NCBI GenBank assembly: GCA_015234465.1
Contig: JADGNA010000008.1
Coordinates: 1,054,001-1,118,000, forward strand
Source of the DNA: Salinibacterium sp.
GTDB taxonomy: Bacteria; Actinomycetota; Actinomycetes; Actinomycetales; Microbacteriaceae
Reading direction: 5' to 3'
Length of the DNA: 64,000 nt
Part shown: positions 26,067 to 34,351 of the stretch, in pieces
How the letters are laid out: the number at the start of each line of letters is the position of its first letter
Position numbering within the stretch: the stretch's first letter is position 1
Program-made: the position numbers and the translations under genes
The notes under the pieces: generated by a model
The model's input: the letters and a program-made list of their open reading frames with translations, nothing else
Database searches by the model: none
Told to the model about the DNA's origin: nothing

Positions 26067-27088
26067 CAGGCGTCTCCTCGTTCGCGCCAGAGGCCCAGGG
26101 CGGTGATCGCCGGGCGGTCGGTGTAGGAGAACAGGATGGCGTCCTCCGACGTGTTGTTGTGGTGTGAGTGCTCGTACCAGAGCGGGATGGCCAGGGTGTC
26201 GCCCTTGGTCCATTCGATCTTCTGGCCGTCGACGATGGAGTAGCCGCTGCCGCTGACCACGTGGTAGACGGTGCTGTGCGTGTGGCGGTGCGACTTGGTG
26301 TCGACGCCGGGGCGCACGAGCTGCAGGTAGGCCGAGATCGTCGTCATGACGTGGCCGCCGGTCGTGGGGTTCTTGTACTCGACGATGATGTCGTCGTAGG
26401 GGTCACCCTCACCGTCGCGCAGGTACTCAAGTGCCTCGAGGGCATCGGCGAGCTTGTAGACGAGCGGCTGCGTGAGCGCGTGGGGCTCGCCGTAGCTCTT
26501 GCCGAGCATCCCCTGCAGGTATGCGGCGGGCATGGCCTTGTCGGGCTCAGTGGGGTCGCCGGCCTCGTCGATGATGTACTGGTTGAGGCGGCTGATGAGC
26601 GGCGAGTCGAGGCCGTCAAGCCAGATCATGGGGCCGTCGCCCTCGTGGCCGTGCTCATGCCAGTGCAGCGACGGGGTGAGGAGGAAGTCGCCGACCTCCA
26701 TGGGAACCCGCTGGCCGTTGACGGTCGTGTAGGCGCCGTCGCCTTCGACGATGAAGCGGAGGGCCGAGGGGGTGTGGCGGTGCGGCGGCGCGATCTCGCC
26801 CGGGAGCACGAGCTGGAGTGCGGCCCACAGGGAGTCGGTGGCGCCGGTGCGCTGGCTGGGCAGGCTGCCGGGGTTGCGGAATCCGAGCACGCGACGCAGG
26901 GCGTGCTCGAGCGGCACGACGTCGCCGGCCTTCATCATGAGGGCGCGGGCCTGCTCGTAGCGCCAGATGTGCGGCACGAGGTTGGTCTTCGCCTCCGAGC
27001 CGATGCCTCCCATGAGCTGCCACAGGGGCGAGTAGTGGTTCTCGGCGAGTTCGGCGTAGAAGGCCTCATCCGCGGTTGTGTCGGCCAT
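26066..27088 (-). CDS. Gentisate 1,2-dioxygenase
   Basis: This 340-residue bicupin protein has the N-terminal iron site APPHRHTPSALRFIVEG with the third His in TPSLHWHEHGHEG (about residues 100-145), the arrangement of gentisate and salicylate 1,2-dioxygenases. A second cupin (TKSHRHTHSTVYHVVSG, about 270) is also intact. It inserts O2 into gentisate to give maleylpyruvate. The start has GGAGCGGAT immediately upstream. The promoter shares hexamers and a double ATTC-N9-GAAT operator with the monooxygenase gene at 45292, which would make gentisate. Some homologues also accept 1-hydroxy-2-naphthoate or salicylate. Confidence 0.93.
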   Translation of the reverse strand: MADTTADEAFYAELAENHYSPLWQLMGGIGSEAKTNLVPHIWRYEQARALMMKAGDVVPLEHALRRVLGFRNPGSLPSQRTGATDSLWAALQLVLPGEIAPPHRHTPSALRFIVEGDGAYTTVNGQRVPMEVGDFLLTPSLHWHEHGHEGDGPMIWLDGLDSPLISRLNQYIIDEAGDPTEPDKAMPAAYLQGMLGKSYGEPHALTQPLVYKLADALEALEYLRDGEGDPYDDIIVEYKNPTTGGHVMTTISAYLQLVRPGVDTKSHRHTHSTVYHVVSGSGYSIVDGQKIEWTKGDTLAIPLWYEHSHHNNTSEDAILFSYTDRPAITALGLWRERGDA

Positions 27089-27097
27089 ATCCGCTCC

Positions 27098-27134
27098 ATT
27101 CTGTAATGCAGACTTGTATTCCCTCTTCTAGAAT
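27098..27134. promoter_or_regulatory. Double operator, ATTC-N9-GAAT type, gentisate promoter
   Basis: The right site (27118-27134) is ATTC-N9-GAAT, within the longer GTATTC...GAATAC. The left site (27098-27114) is ATTC-N9-GACT. Their starts are exactly 20 bp apart, two helical turns. The same pair and spacing occur at 46557-46593. Confidence 0.75.
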
Positions 27135-27160
27135 ACCTTGACTGGGCCACCAATCGTCAA
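27130..27160 (-). promoter_or_regulatory. Promoter of the gentisate dioxygenase operon
   Basis: On the minus strand TTGACG (27155-27160) and TATTCT (27130-27135) are separated by 19 bases. The -10 overlaps the right operator, so a bound IclR protein would block RNA polymerase. Identical hexamers serve the gene at 45292. Confidence 0.6.
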
Positions 27161-27192
27161 GGGGCCAGCGATCGGCTAACATTTCGCTTGCC

Positions 27193-27213
27193 TGCCCCTA
27201 CAAATCGGGGGCA
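27193..27213. promoter_or_regulatory. Inverted repeat TGCCCC-N9-GGGGCA before IclR gene
   Basis: Six-base arms lie 16 bases before the IclR start at 27229, where binding would autoregulate it. The sequence differs from the ATTC-N9-GAAT operator, suggesting that this IclR protein reads a different site. Confidence 0.4.
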
Positions 27214-27228
27214 TCGGCAGGAGGTTCC

Positions 27229-28002
27229 ATGTCCGACAGCGACGCCCGCGATGACCCCAAGCGCAGCGTCGTGGGCCGAGCCCTCGAGATCCTCGACTGC
27301 TTCGCCGGCGGCACGGAGATGAGCGTTGCCGGCATCTGCGAGCGCACGGGCCTCCCGCCCGCGACGGTGCACCGGATGCTCGCTGCCCTCGTCGAATGGG
27401 AGGGTGTCGAACGCGTCGGCCGGGGCCGCTATCGGCTGGGTACCCGCATCTGGCGCCTCGGGGTGGGTGCACCCCAGGTGCGGCGCCTACGAGAGCTCGC
27501 CCAGCCCTACCTCGTCGACCTGCACGTCGTGACCCGCGGCACCGTCTACCTGGGCGTACGCGACGGTGGCGACGCCGTCTTCGCCGACCGCATCACCCGC
27601 GTCAAGCCGACGGCCAAGTCCGTGCGCGCCACGCGCCGGATGCCCCTGCACAGCACGGGCTGCGGTCGCGTGCTCCTCGCCTACAGTGACGACGCCTGGG
27701 ACAGGTTGCAGGAGGACGCCGAGCACTCTGAGACGGTCGCCGAGGTCATGCCGGCGCTGCGCCGCGAGGTTGCCGAGATCCGGCTCGCGGGCCACGGGAT
27801 CACGCAGAACGACGGCCTGCCAGGCCGCACCACCGTCGCGGCACCCGTGTTCTGGGATGGCGGCACCATCGTCGCAAGCGTCGCCGTCTCATTCCCGGAG
27901 ACTCGCATCCCCGACCCGCGCTCGATCGTGCCGCGGGTGTTGACGACCGCGCGGGCCATCAGCACCGACCTCTCGCGTCGCTCGGGGCCCGGGCTGCACT
28001 GA
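27229..28002 (+). CDS. IclR-family transcriptional regulator, copy 1
   Basis: The 257 residues show an N-terminal winged HTH (VGRALEILDCFAGGTEMSVA, then CERTGLPPATVHRMLAALVE) and the IclR effector domain with LHSTGCGRVLLAYSDDAW and HGITQNDGLPGRTTVAAPV. It is divergent from the gentisate operon, the usual layout for an aromatic-acid regulator. However, the double operator in that intergenic region matches the site at the start of the other IclR gene (44520), so either protein or both could act there. AGGAGG lies six bases before ATG 27229. Confidence 0.9.
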   Translation: MSDSDARDDPKRSVVGRALEILDCFAGGTEMSVAGICERTGLPPATVHRMLAALVEWEGVERVGRGRYRLGTRIWRLGVGAPQVRRLRELAQPYLVDLHVVTRGTVYLGVRDGGDAVFADRITRVKPTAKSVRATRRMPLHSTGCGRVLLAYSDDAWDRLQEDAEHSETVAEVMPALRREVAEIRLAGHGITQNDGLPGRTTVAAPVFWDGGTIVASVAVSFPETRIPDPRSIVPRVLTTARAISTDLSRRSGPGLH

Positions 28003-28006
28003 GCGG

Positions 28007-28912
28007 TCAGTGCCGGTCGAGGTCCTGCAGCGTGTCGATGATGGTCGAACGCAGCCAGGCGCCCGCGGCGGAGCGCACCGAGCGTCGCAGCATATAGAGC
28101 GACACCTCGGCGAGTGCCGTCTCGAAGGGGAGCGTGAATGCCCTCGCGGTGCCAGTAGCCTCCAATCGCTCCGCCGTCAGCTTGGGGGCGAAACCGAGGT
28201 ACTCCGTCTCGGCGATGATGCCGGGCAGGGCCATGAAGTTGGGCACGGCGATCGCGACATCCAGCTCGCGCCCCAGGGTCGAGAGGTGGTCGGGCACGAC
28301 CGTGTGGCCGGCCTCGCGGCTGATGGAGACGTGTCGCTCGGCGAGGTACTCCTCGAGGGTCGGGTTGTCGCCGATGCGCGGATGTGACGGGGCGCGCACC
28401 CCGGCATAGCGCTGCATGAAGAGGATGTCGCGGGTCAGGTCTTTCGACGGGATCTGCGGCGTGCAGATGACAGCGTCGATTCGGCCGGCGATGAGGTCGT
28501 CGGCGGCGCTCGAGAGGTGGAGCGGCTCGATCTGCAGTGAGACGCGAGGTGCCTCGGCGGCGATCGCCTGGATGAGCCGGGGCACGAGTCCGATGAGGCC
28601 GATGTCGGTCGTGACGAGCGTGAAGGTGCGGGTGGATGTCGCGGGGTCGAACTCGAGCGGCTGTGCGAGCACCGAGTCGAGCCGCCCGAGCGCGTCGACG
28701 AGTTCGGGGTAGAGCGACTCGGCGAGTGTCGTGGGTTCCATGCGGCCGTTGCGCTTGTGGAAGAGCGGGTCGTCGAAGAGGCGACGCAGCTTTCCCAGGT
28801 TGTAGCTGATGGCCGGCTGCGAGACGTGCAGTTGCTCGGCGGCGATGCCGACGCTCATGGTCTCGAACACGGTCACGAAGGATCGCACCATCGCGATGTC
28901 ATAGCTGCTCAT
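28007..28912 (-). CDS. LysR-type regulator of the SDR-ALDH-ABC operon
   Basis: This 301-residue LysR protein has the NodD/NahR-like N-terminus MVRSFVTVFETMSVGIAAEQ, then VSQPAISYNLGKLRRLFDD, and the DNA-binding tail LFHKRNGRMEPTTLAESLYP. The effector domain includes EPLHLSSAADDLIAGRIDA. It is divergent from the dehydrogenase gene at 29050, and a perfect nine-base inverted repeat with 19-base spacing lies between them. It is a paralogue of the protein at 36246. Aromatic carboxylates are the usual coinducers in this subgroup; the actual ligand is unknown. Confidence 0.9.
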   Translation of the reverse strand: MSSYDIAMVRSFVTVFETMSVGIAAEQLHVSQPAISYNLGKLRRLFDDPLFHKRNGRMEPTTLAESLYPELVDALGRLDSVLAQPLEFDPATSTRTFTLVTTDIGLIGLVPRLIQAIAAEAPRVSLQIEPLHLSSAADDLIAGRIDAVICTPQIPSKDLTRDILFMQRYAGVRAPSHPRIGDNPTLEEYLAERHVSISREAGHTVVPDHLSTLGRELDVAIAVPNFMALPGIIAETEYLGFAPKLTAERLEATGTARAFTLPFETALAEVSLYMLRRSVRSAAGAWLRSTIIDTLQDLDRH

Positions 28913-28921
28913 TCCGCCAGC

Positions 28922-28958
28922 ATAAACAGTATTGAAACTCTAAGTGAAGACTGTTTAT
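28922..28958. promoter_or_regulatory. LysR-type binding site, ATAAACAGT-N19-ACTGTTTAT
   Basis: The nine-base arms are perfect complements. The site begins ten bases upstream of the LysR start and lies about 90 bases before the SDR gene, a normal place for a divergent LysR recognition and activation site. Confidence 0.7.
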
Positions 28959-28972
28959 TGGATTTATTTTCT
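28952..28972 (+). promoter_or_regulatory. Shared promoter element, copy 1
   Basis: ATTGGATTTAT flanked by TGTT-T and T-TTCT recurs with two differences in 21 bases at 36195-36215 on the minus strand, upstream of the binding-protein gene. Its left part is the right arm of the LysR-type site. Confidence 0.6.
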
Positions 28973-29049
28973 TCCGCCTGCTTTTCTGGTTGAAGCCCGC
29001 TCGGAGCGCTGCGAGAGCGCAGCGGGTCCCTCGAAAGCAACGGAGCAAA

Positions 29050-29805
29050 ATGAGAATCGACTTCACCGGAAAGATCGTCGTCGTCACGGGAGGGGCCGGC
29101 GGCTTCGGGTCCGCAACCGCCCGCACGTTCGCCGGAGCAGGCGCCCGCGTCGTCGTCTCGGACATCAACCTCGAGAAGGCGCAGGCCGTCGCATCCGAGC
29201 TCGAAGGTGCCATCGCAGTGCGCACCGACGTCACGTCGCCCGAGTCCATTACGGAACTCTTCGAGACCGTGCGCACCGAGTTCGGCGGCCTCGACATCCT
29301 CGTCAACAACGCGGGCGCCCCGACCCCCAAGCGCGACCTCGTCGACACCTCACTCGACGACATCAACTGGCTCATCAACATCAACTACCGCAGCACCGTG
29401 CTCGCCTCGCAGGCCGCGCTGCCCCTCATGAAGGGCCGCGAGGGCGCCAACATCGTCAACGTCGCCTCCATCTCGGCACGTCGCCCGCGGCCGGGCGGCA
29501 CCGTCTACAACTCGACCAAGGCGGGCGTCGAGTCCTTCACGCTCGCGCTCGCGGCCGAGGTTGCCCCCGAGGTGCGCGTCAACAGCGTCAGCCCCGTCAT
29601 CTCTGAGACCGGCTTCCTCACGAGCATCTACGGCCACAACGAGCTCAGCGACGCCGACCGCCAGCGTCTCGTCACGGGCATCCCGCTCGGCCGCACCGCG
29701 GACACGCAGGATGTCGCGAACACGATCGCCTTCCTCGCCTCCGACCTCGCGAGCTTCCACACGGGCGTCAACCTGCAGGTCGACGGCGGCCGGAGCATCA
29801 ACTGA
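29050..29805 (+). CDS. Short-chain dehydrogenase/reductase
   Basis: The 251-residue protein has the SDR cofactor loop VVVTGGAGGFGSATARTF, an acidic Asp after the second strand (VVVSDINLEK) that favours NAD(H), NNAG, catalytic Ser in NVASISARRP and the YNSTK active-site motif. It oxidises or reduces an alcohol or carbonyl. As first gene of an operon with an aldehyde dehydrogenase it probably makes the aldehyde (benzyl-alcohol-like) or a ketone from the imported substrate. GGAG lies eight bases before ATG 29050. Its stop shares a base with the next ATG. Confidence 0.88.
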   Translation: MRIDFTGKIVVVTGGAGGFGSATARTFAGAGARVVVSDINLEKAQAVASELEGAIAVRTDVTSPESITELFETVRTEFGGLDILVNNAGAPTPKRDLVDTSLDDINWLININYRSTVLASQAALPLMKGREGANIVNVASISARRPRPGGTVYNSTKAGVESFTLALAAEVAPEVRVNSVSPVISETGFLTSIYGHNELSDADRQRLVTGIPLGRTADTQDVANTIAFLASDLASFHTGVNLQVDGGRSIN

Positions 29806-31235
29806 TGAAGACCGCAGAGCTCCTCGGCGAGTACGGCCACTGGATTGACGGCCAGAGCGTGCCGGGCGGCGACGAGCGCCTCGAGTCGAAGAGTCCCGTC
29901 ACGGGCCAGCCCGTGGCATCCATCGCCCTCGGTGGCAGGGACGAGGTGAATGCCGCGGTGCAGGCCGCGCATCGCGCCGGCCCCGCCTGGGCCGCGCTCA
30001 AGCCCATCGAGCGCGGGCGCCTCATGCTCGCCCTCGCCGCGCGGATCGTCGAGGAGCGCGAGCGCCTCGCGCAACTCGAGGCAGGCGAGACGGGACACCC
30101 CGCTCACCGGGTGCCCAACGAGATCGCCAACTCGGCCGCGTACTTCGAGTTCTACGGCGGACTCGTGAACTCGGTGCAGGGCGAGACGATCGACCTCGGC
30201 CCGGGCTACCACTCCTTCACACGGCGGGAGCCCTTCGGCGTGATCGGCGTCATTACCCCGTGGAACGTGCCGCTCGGCCAGGCCGCCCGCGCCGCCGCCC
30301 CCGCGCTTGCGGTCGGCAACACGGTCGTGATCAAGCCCTCCGAGTACACCTCGGCCACGACGGTCGAGCTCGCCCGCCTCGCGACCGAGGTCGGCATCCC
30401 CGACGGCGTCATCAACGTCGTCACGGGACTCGGCGACTCGGTCGGCGCCGCGCTCGTCGACCACCCGCTCGTGCGCAAGGTCTCGTTCACCGGCTCGCTT
30501 CGCGCGGGACGCATCGTGGGTCGCGCTGCCGCGGAGCGCATCCTGCCCCTCACACTCGAGCTGGGCGGCAAGTCCGCCAACGTCGTCTTCGCGGATGCGA
30601 ACCGCGAGTCCGCCGTCAAGGGTGCCGTCACGGCGTTCACCGCCAACGCGGGCCAGGCCTGCACGGCCGGCACCCGCCTGCTCGTGCAGCGCGAGATCCA
30701 CGACGAGTTCGTCGCAGAGCTCGCCGAGGCGGTGAAGGCGCTCAACGAGAGTGGGGCGCTCGGCCCCATGACGACGGCGGAACAGTTCGCCAAGGTGCAC
30801 GAGTACTTCGAGATCGCGAAGCAGGATGGGGCGGAGGCTGTCGTTGGCGGCGCCCCCACGAGTGCGGGCGGTTCCGATGGCTTCTTCGTGCCCGCGACCG
30901 TCTTCTGCGGCGTCGACAACACGATGCGCATCGCGCGCGAAGAGGTGTTCGGGCCCGTGCTGAGCGTCATCCCCTTCGACACGGAGGAAGAGGCGATCGC
31001 GATCGCGAATGACTCCGACTATGGCCTCGCGGCCGCCGTGTGGACGGCTGACATCTCGCGCGCCTTCCGCGTCTCCGCCGCGCTCGAGGCGGGGCAGGTC
31101 TACGTCAACACCTGGATGGGCTCGATCGTTGAAACCCCGTTCGGTGGTTACAAGATGAGCGGCTACGGCAAGGAGAAGGGCGTCGAAGCCCTTCAGCACT
31201 ACACGCAGGTGAAGAGCATCACGTTCGGTCTCTGA
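29805..31235 (+). CDS. NAD(P)-dependent aldehyde dehydrogenase
   Basis: The protein of 476 residues carries the ALDH set: TPWNVPLGQAARAAAPALAV with IKPSEYTS (cofactor), FTGSLRAGR, catalytic Glu in LELGGKSANVV (about residue 248) and catalytic Cys in NAGQACTAGTRLLV (about 282). It oxidises an aldehyde to the acid. Aromatic substrates are plausible because the locus is full of aromatic genes, but the branch is not specific. Translation is coupled to the SDR gene by a one-base overlap. The transporter genes follow after 35 bases. Confidence 0.88.
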   Translation: MKTAELLGEYGHWIDGQSVPGGDERLESKSPVTGQPVASIALGGRDEVNAAVQAAHRAGPAWAALKPIERGRLMLALAARIVEERERLAQLEAGETGHPAHRVPNEIANSAAYFEFYGGLVNSVQGETIDLGPGYHSFTRREPFGVIGVITPWNVPLGQAARAAAPALAVGNTVVIKPSEYTSATTVELARLATEVGIPDGVINVVTGLGDSVGAALVDHPLVRKVSFTGSLRAGRIVGRAAAERILPLTLELGGKSANVVFADANRESAVKGAVTAFTANAGQACTAGTRLLVQREIHDEFVAELAEAVKALNESGALGPMTTAEQFAKVHEYFEIAKQDGAEAVVGGAPTSAGGSDGFFVPATVFCGVDNTMRIAREEVFGPVLSVIPFDTEEEAIAIANDSDYGLAAAVWTADISRAFRVSAALEAGQVYVNTWMGSIVETPFGGYKMSGYGKEKGVEALQHYTQVKSITFGL

Positions 31236-31270
31236 CCGATGCAACAATCGCTCGATGGTGAGGGAGAGAA

Positions 31271-32164
31271 ATGACCATGACTGACCCGGCGATGGCCGCG
31301 ACGCCTCGGGCGGCGAATGATTCGCTGCCCGAGCGTCTGCCCATCAACGCGGTGCCCGTGCGGCACTGGAAGCAGTGGATCGCCGCCGCGATCCTGATCG
31401 TGCTGCTTGCGGCGACGCTCTTGAGTCTCGCGACGAATGACAACATCCACTACCCGACGATCGGCGAGTACCTCTTCAACCCGTCGATCCTCAAGGGCCT
31501 GGGGGTCACCTTCCAGCTGGCGATCATCGCCATGCTGGCGGGCATCGTGATCGGCATCCTGGTGGCGGTGGCACGCATGTCGACCAACCGCGTGCTCAAT
31601 GCGGTTGCCGAGGGGTACATCTGGTTGTTCCGTGGGGTGCCGCTGCTCGTGCAGCTGCTGCTCTTCGGCAACTTCGCCCTGCTCGCGCCCGAACTGGGCA
31701 TCGCGATCCCCTTCACCGACACCGTGCTCCTGGGCGTCGACACGAACAAGGTCATCACCCCCTTCATGGCGGCGATCCTGGCGCTCTCCCTCCACGAGGG
31801 TGCCTACATGGCCGAGGTCGTTCGCGGCGGGATCCTCGCCGTCGACAAGGGGCAGAGTGAGGCGGCCACGGCTGTCGGCATGACCCGCGGCCTGGCGATG
31901 CGCCGCATCGTGCTGCCGCAGGCGTTGCGGGTCATCATCCCGCCGACCGGCAACCAGTTCATCACGCTGCTCAAGGCGACCGCGCTCGTTGCGGTCATCG
32001 CAGGCCACGACCTCATGAGCACCGCGCAGAACATCTCGGCGCAGAACTACCGCACGATCGAACTGCTGCTGGTCGCCTCCGTCTGGTACCTGGCGATCGT
32101 GTCCATCCTGAGCTTCCTGCAGCGGATGCTCGAGCGTCGCCTTTCACGAGGAGTTGAACGATGA
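31271..32164 (+). CDS. Polar amino-acid-type ABC permease
   Basis: This 297-residue inner-membrane subunit belongs to the His/Gln/Arg/opine permease family. It starts with a long cytoplasmic tail, has about five helices and bears the coupling loop QSEAATAVGMTRGLAMRRIV with LPQALRVIIPPTGNQFI. GAGGGAGAGAA lies just before ATG 31271. The ATPase gene overlaps its stop. No binding protein is in the operon; the family-3 lipoprotein at 35212 shares a promoter element and is the best partner. A single permease gene implies a homodimeric pore. Confidence 0.9.
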   Translation: MTMTDPAMAATPRAANDSLPERLPINAVPVRHWKQWIAAAILIVLLAATLLSLATNDNIHYPTIGEYLFNPSILKGLGVTFQLAIIAMLAGIVIGILVAVARMSTNRVLNAVAEGYIWLFRGVPLLVQLLLFGNFALLAPELGIAIPFTDTVLLGVDTNKVITPFMAAILALSLHEGAYMAEVVRGGILAVDKGQSEAATAVGMTRGLAMRRIVLPQALRVIIPPTGNQFITLLKATALVAVIAGHDLMSTAQNISAQNYRTIELLLVASVWYLAIVSILSFLQRMLERRLSRGVER

Positions 32165-32976
32165 CCACGACCACCCCGACCGGGTCGATCCTGTCGGTCG
32201 ACCAGAACCCCGACGCGATGGTGTCGATCCGGCGCGTGCACAAGTCCTTCGGCGACAACGAGGTGCTCCGCGGAATCGACCTCGACGTGCAGCAGGGCGA
32301 GGTGCTCTGCCTGCTGGGCCCCTCCGGTTCCGGCAAGTCCACGCTCCTGCGCTGCATCAACACGCTCGAGACGATCGACGAGGGCCGCATCTGGGTCGAC
32401 GGTGACCTCATCGGCTACCGCGAGCGCGCCGGTCGCCTGCGGGCGCTCAACGCCAAGGAGATGGCAGCACAGCGGCGGCACATCGGCATGGTGTTCCAGC
32501 GCTTCAACCTTTTCGCGAACATGACGGCGGTCGAGAACGTGATGGAGGCGCCCGTGCACGTCGCGGGGAGCAAGCGCGCCCAGGCCCGTGCGAAGGCCCT
32601 CGAGCTGCTCGACCGCGTCGGGCTCTCGAGCCACGCGAATCACTACCCCGCGCAGTTGTCGGGCGGCCAGCAGCAGCGCGTCGCGATCGCGCGTGCGCTT
32701 GCGATGGAACCGCGCCTCATGCTCTTCGACGAGCCCACCTCAGCGCTCGATCCGGAGCTCGTGGGTGAGGTCCTCGAGGTCATGCGCGGGCTCGCCCAGT
32801 CGGGCATGACGATGATCGTCGTGACCCACGAGATCGCCTTCGCGCGCGACGTGGGCGACTCCCTCGTCTTCATGGCCGAGGGCCGGGTCGTCGAGACGGG
32901 GCATCCGCGCGAGGTCATCGACAACCCCAAGACCGACCGCATGCGCCAGTTCCTGGCCGTGAGGAACGCCGTCTAG
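32161..32976 (+). CDS. Polar amino-acid-type ABC ATPase
   Basis: The 271 residues include Walker A LLGPSGSGKSTLLRCINTLE, Q-loop MVFQRFNLFANM, signature LSGGQQQRVAIARAL, Walker B LMLFDEPTSALDPELV and switch His VVTHEIAFARDVGD, all as in GlnQ/HisP-type ATPases. It powers the permease encoded just upstream (ATGA overlap). The protein has about 20 extra residues at the N-terminus. After its stop there are 148 bases with no gene, holding a family-2 repeat. Confidence 0.93.
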   Translation: MTTTTPTGSILSVDQNPDAMVSIRRVHKSFGDNEVLRGIDLDVQQGEVLCLLGPSGSGKSTLLRCINTLETIDEGRIWVDGDLIGYRERAGRLRALNAKEMAAQRRHIGMVFQRFNLFANMTAVENVMEAPVHVAGSKRAQARAKALELLDRVGLSSHANHYPAQLSGGQQQRVAIARALAMEPRLMLFDEPTSALDPELVGEVLEVMRGLAQSGMTMIVVTHEIAFARDVGDSLVFMAEGRVVETGHPREVIDNPKTDRMRQFLAVRNAV

Positions 32977-33038
32977 GCATCCGCGGTTCGTCGGGCGCGC
33001 AGTGCCTTGCTCAGGCTCGAGCGTCCTTCCCTCCGTAG

Positions 33039-33100
33039 ATGACCGAGTTTCGGACAGATGACCGTGCCGCGGCACGATCATCTGTCCGAAACACAGTCAT
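33039..33100. repeat. Family-2 62-bp palindrome, copy A
   Basis: The unit begins ATGACCGAG, contains TTTCGGACAGATGA and its complement TCATCTGTCCGAAA, and ends CAGTCAT. The central 14 bases CGTGCCGCGGCACG are themselves a perfect palindrome. Copies B and C at 34181 and 44366 have the same length. Confidence 0.97.
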
Positions 33101-33124
33101 CCGCCGGGCGGGGTGCCAGCGACG

Positions 33125-34069
33125 TCATTCGGGCACGAGACCGTGGTGCGCGAGGAAGCCGCGCAGGCGGTGGCGGTCGCCGATGACCGCCTTCGGCGGG
33201 CGGGCGAATCTCGTGACGACGCGCCGCATCCGATCTTCGCGCCGCTTCTCGGCGAGCAGGATCTCCTGCGGCGTCATGTCGAGTTGATACTTGCGGTCGT
33301 CCCCGTACTTGACGTCGCCGTCGATCTCGATGACGAGGTCGAGGTGCTTCCAGTACGTGTCCGCGTAGCCGATGAGGCCGTCCTCGTCGTAGAACGGCAC
33401 CTGGAGTTCGGGTGCTGGCAACCCCAACGCGTGGCATTGGCAGCGAAACAGGGACTCGCGAGGCGAGCCGCTTCGCCCATCGGCGAACTCGAGCGCGCGC
33501 TGTGCTCGCGCGCTGGCGAAGTGCGGTGTGCGCTCCAGGAGCAGGGTGAGAAGGTCATCGCGAGTGGGTGGAACCACGCCGAGCGTATGAAGAAAATCCC
33601 CCGGTTCGGGCGCACGAATGCCAGCGTCTAACATCGTCACGGCGCGAACGAAGGACGGCTGGGTGGCGACATCGAGCAGGGTGCGCGCCAGCGAGGTGAT
33701 CGTGACGCCGTCGATTACCTGGGCATCGGGATCCGGCTCGAAACTGTGGCACTGAAGGCCGGCCCGGGTGACACCTCCGCCGCGCGGTCCGACCAGGGTG
33801 TGCGCCATTGTCGGCCAACGTCCGAAGGTGGGAAGGCGCCACATCGCGGCCGCAGAGTCGTGGCTGAACTGCGTGCCGGGACGCTGCGTGAGGGCCGTCG
33901 CTCGCACCAGCATCCTGTAGCGGTCGTCGGGCTTCAGCTCGTTCCAATGCGCCTTCGCCACGTAGACGCCCCGGCGGATGCGGTGCAGATCTCCGCACTG
34001 GCATTGCCGGCGCAGTTCGCGGTCTGAACCAAGGGTGTGGGCCTCGCGAGCGAGAAAGAGTGTTGCCAT
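33125..34069 (-). CDS. AbiEi-like antitoxin/endonuclease-type protein
   Basis: This 314-residue protein joins an N-terminal AbiEi-type winged-helix region (GDLHRIRRGVYVAKAHW, then FSHDSAAAMWRLP and GVTITSLARTLLDVA) to a C-terminal domain like DUF559/VSR nucleases: ESLFRCQCHALGLPAPELQ, then DLVIEIDGDVKYGDD (a likely metal-binding Asp/Glu-rich strand) and a final RVVTRFARPP. Such fusions are common orphan genes in actinobacteria; AbiEi proper is the antitoxin of the AbiEii toxin, but no toxin adjoins. ATG 34069 is chosen because the domain begins there. Family-2 palindromes lie 24 bases beyond its stop and 111 bases before its start. Confidence 0.72.
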   Translation of the reverse strand: MATLFLAREAHTLGSDRELRRQCQCGDLHRIRRGVYVAKAHWNELKPDDRYRMLVRATALTQRPGTQFSHDSAAAMWRLPTFGRWPTMAHTLVGPRGGGVTRAGLQCHSFEPDPDAQVIDGVTITSLARTLLDVATQPSFVRAVTMLDAGIRAPEPGDFLHTLGVVPPTRDDLLTLLLERTPHFASARAQRALEFADGRSGSPRESLFRCQCHALGLPAPELQVPFYDEDGLIGYADTYWKHLDLVIEIDGDVKYGDDRKYQLDMTPQEILLAEKRREDRMRRVVTRFARPPKAVIGDRHRLRGFLAHHGLVPE

Positions 34070-34180
34070 CCCGCGACGATGCCGCGTTGCACGCGCCGGC
34101 GCCGGGCGCTCCCCGCGCGAGCGTGGACCGCGCTGAACGTGCGACCGTTGGGAGGAGAGTGTCCGCATCGCGCCTCAAGG

Positions 34181-34242
34181 ATGATCGGGTTTCGGACAGA
34201 TGACTGCGCCTCGGCGCAGTCATCTGTCCGAAACCCAGTCAT
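34181..34242. repeat. Family-2 62-bp palindrome, copy B
   Basis: The arms are as in copy A. The centre is CTGCGCC-TC-GGCGCAG, different in sequence from copy A but still fully paired, so base changes on one side are matched on the other. Confidence 0.97.
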
Positions 34243-34244
34243 GG

Positions 34245-34292
34245 GGGAGTGGGAGTGGGAGTAGGAGTGGGAGTGGGAGTGGGAGGGGGAGT
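34245..34292 (+). repeat. GGGAGT tandem repeat
   Basis: Eight hexamers of GGGAGT with two variants follow the palindrome by two bases, and G-rich sequence continues to about 34335. Regular GGG runs three bases apart could form a G-quadruplex on the plus strand. Together with copy B this fills the 282-base gap between the genes at 33125 and 34352. Confidence 0.9.
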
Positions 34293-34351
34293 GCTGAGGG
34301 GGCGGGGAGTGCTGGTGGGAGGGGGAAGGATGGGGTGTGCGGCGGCCTGCG

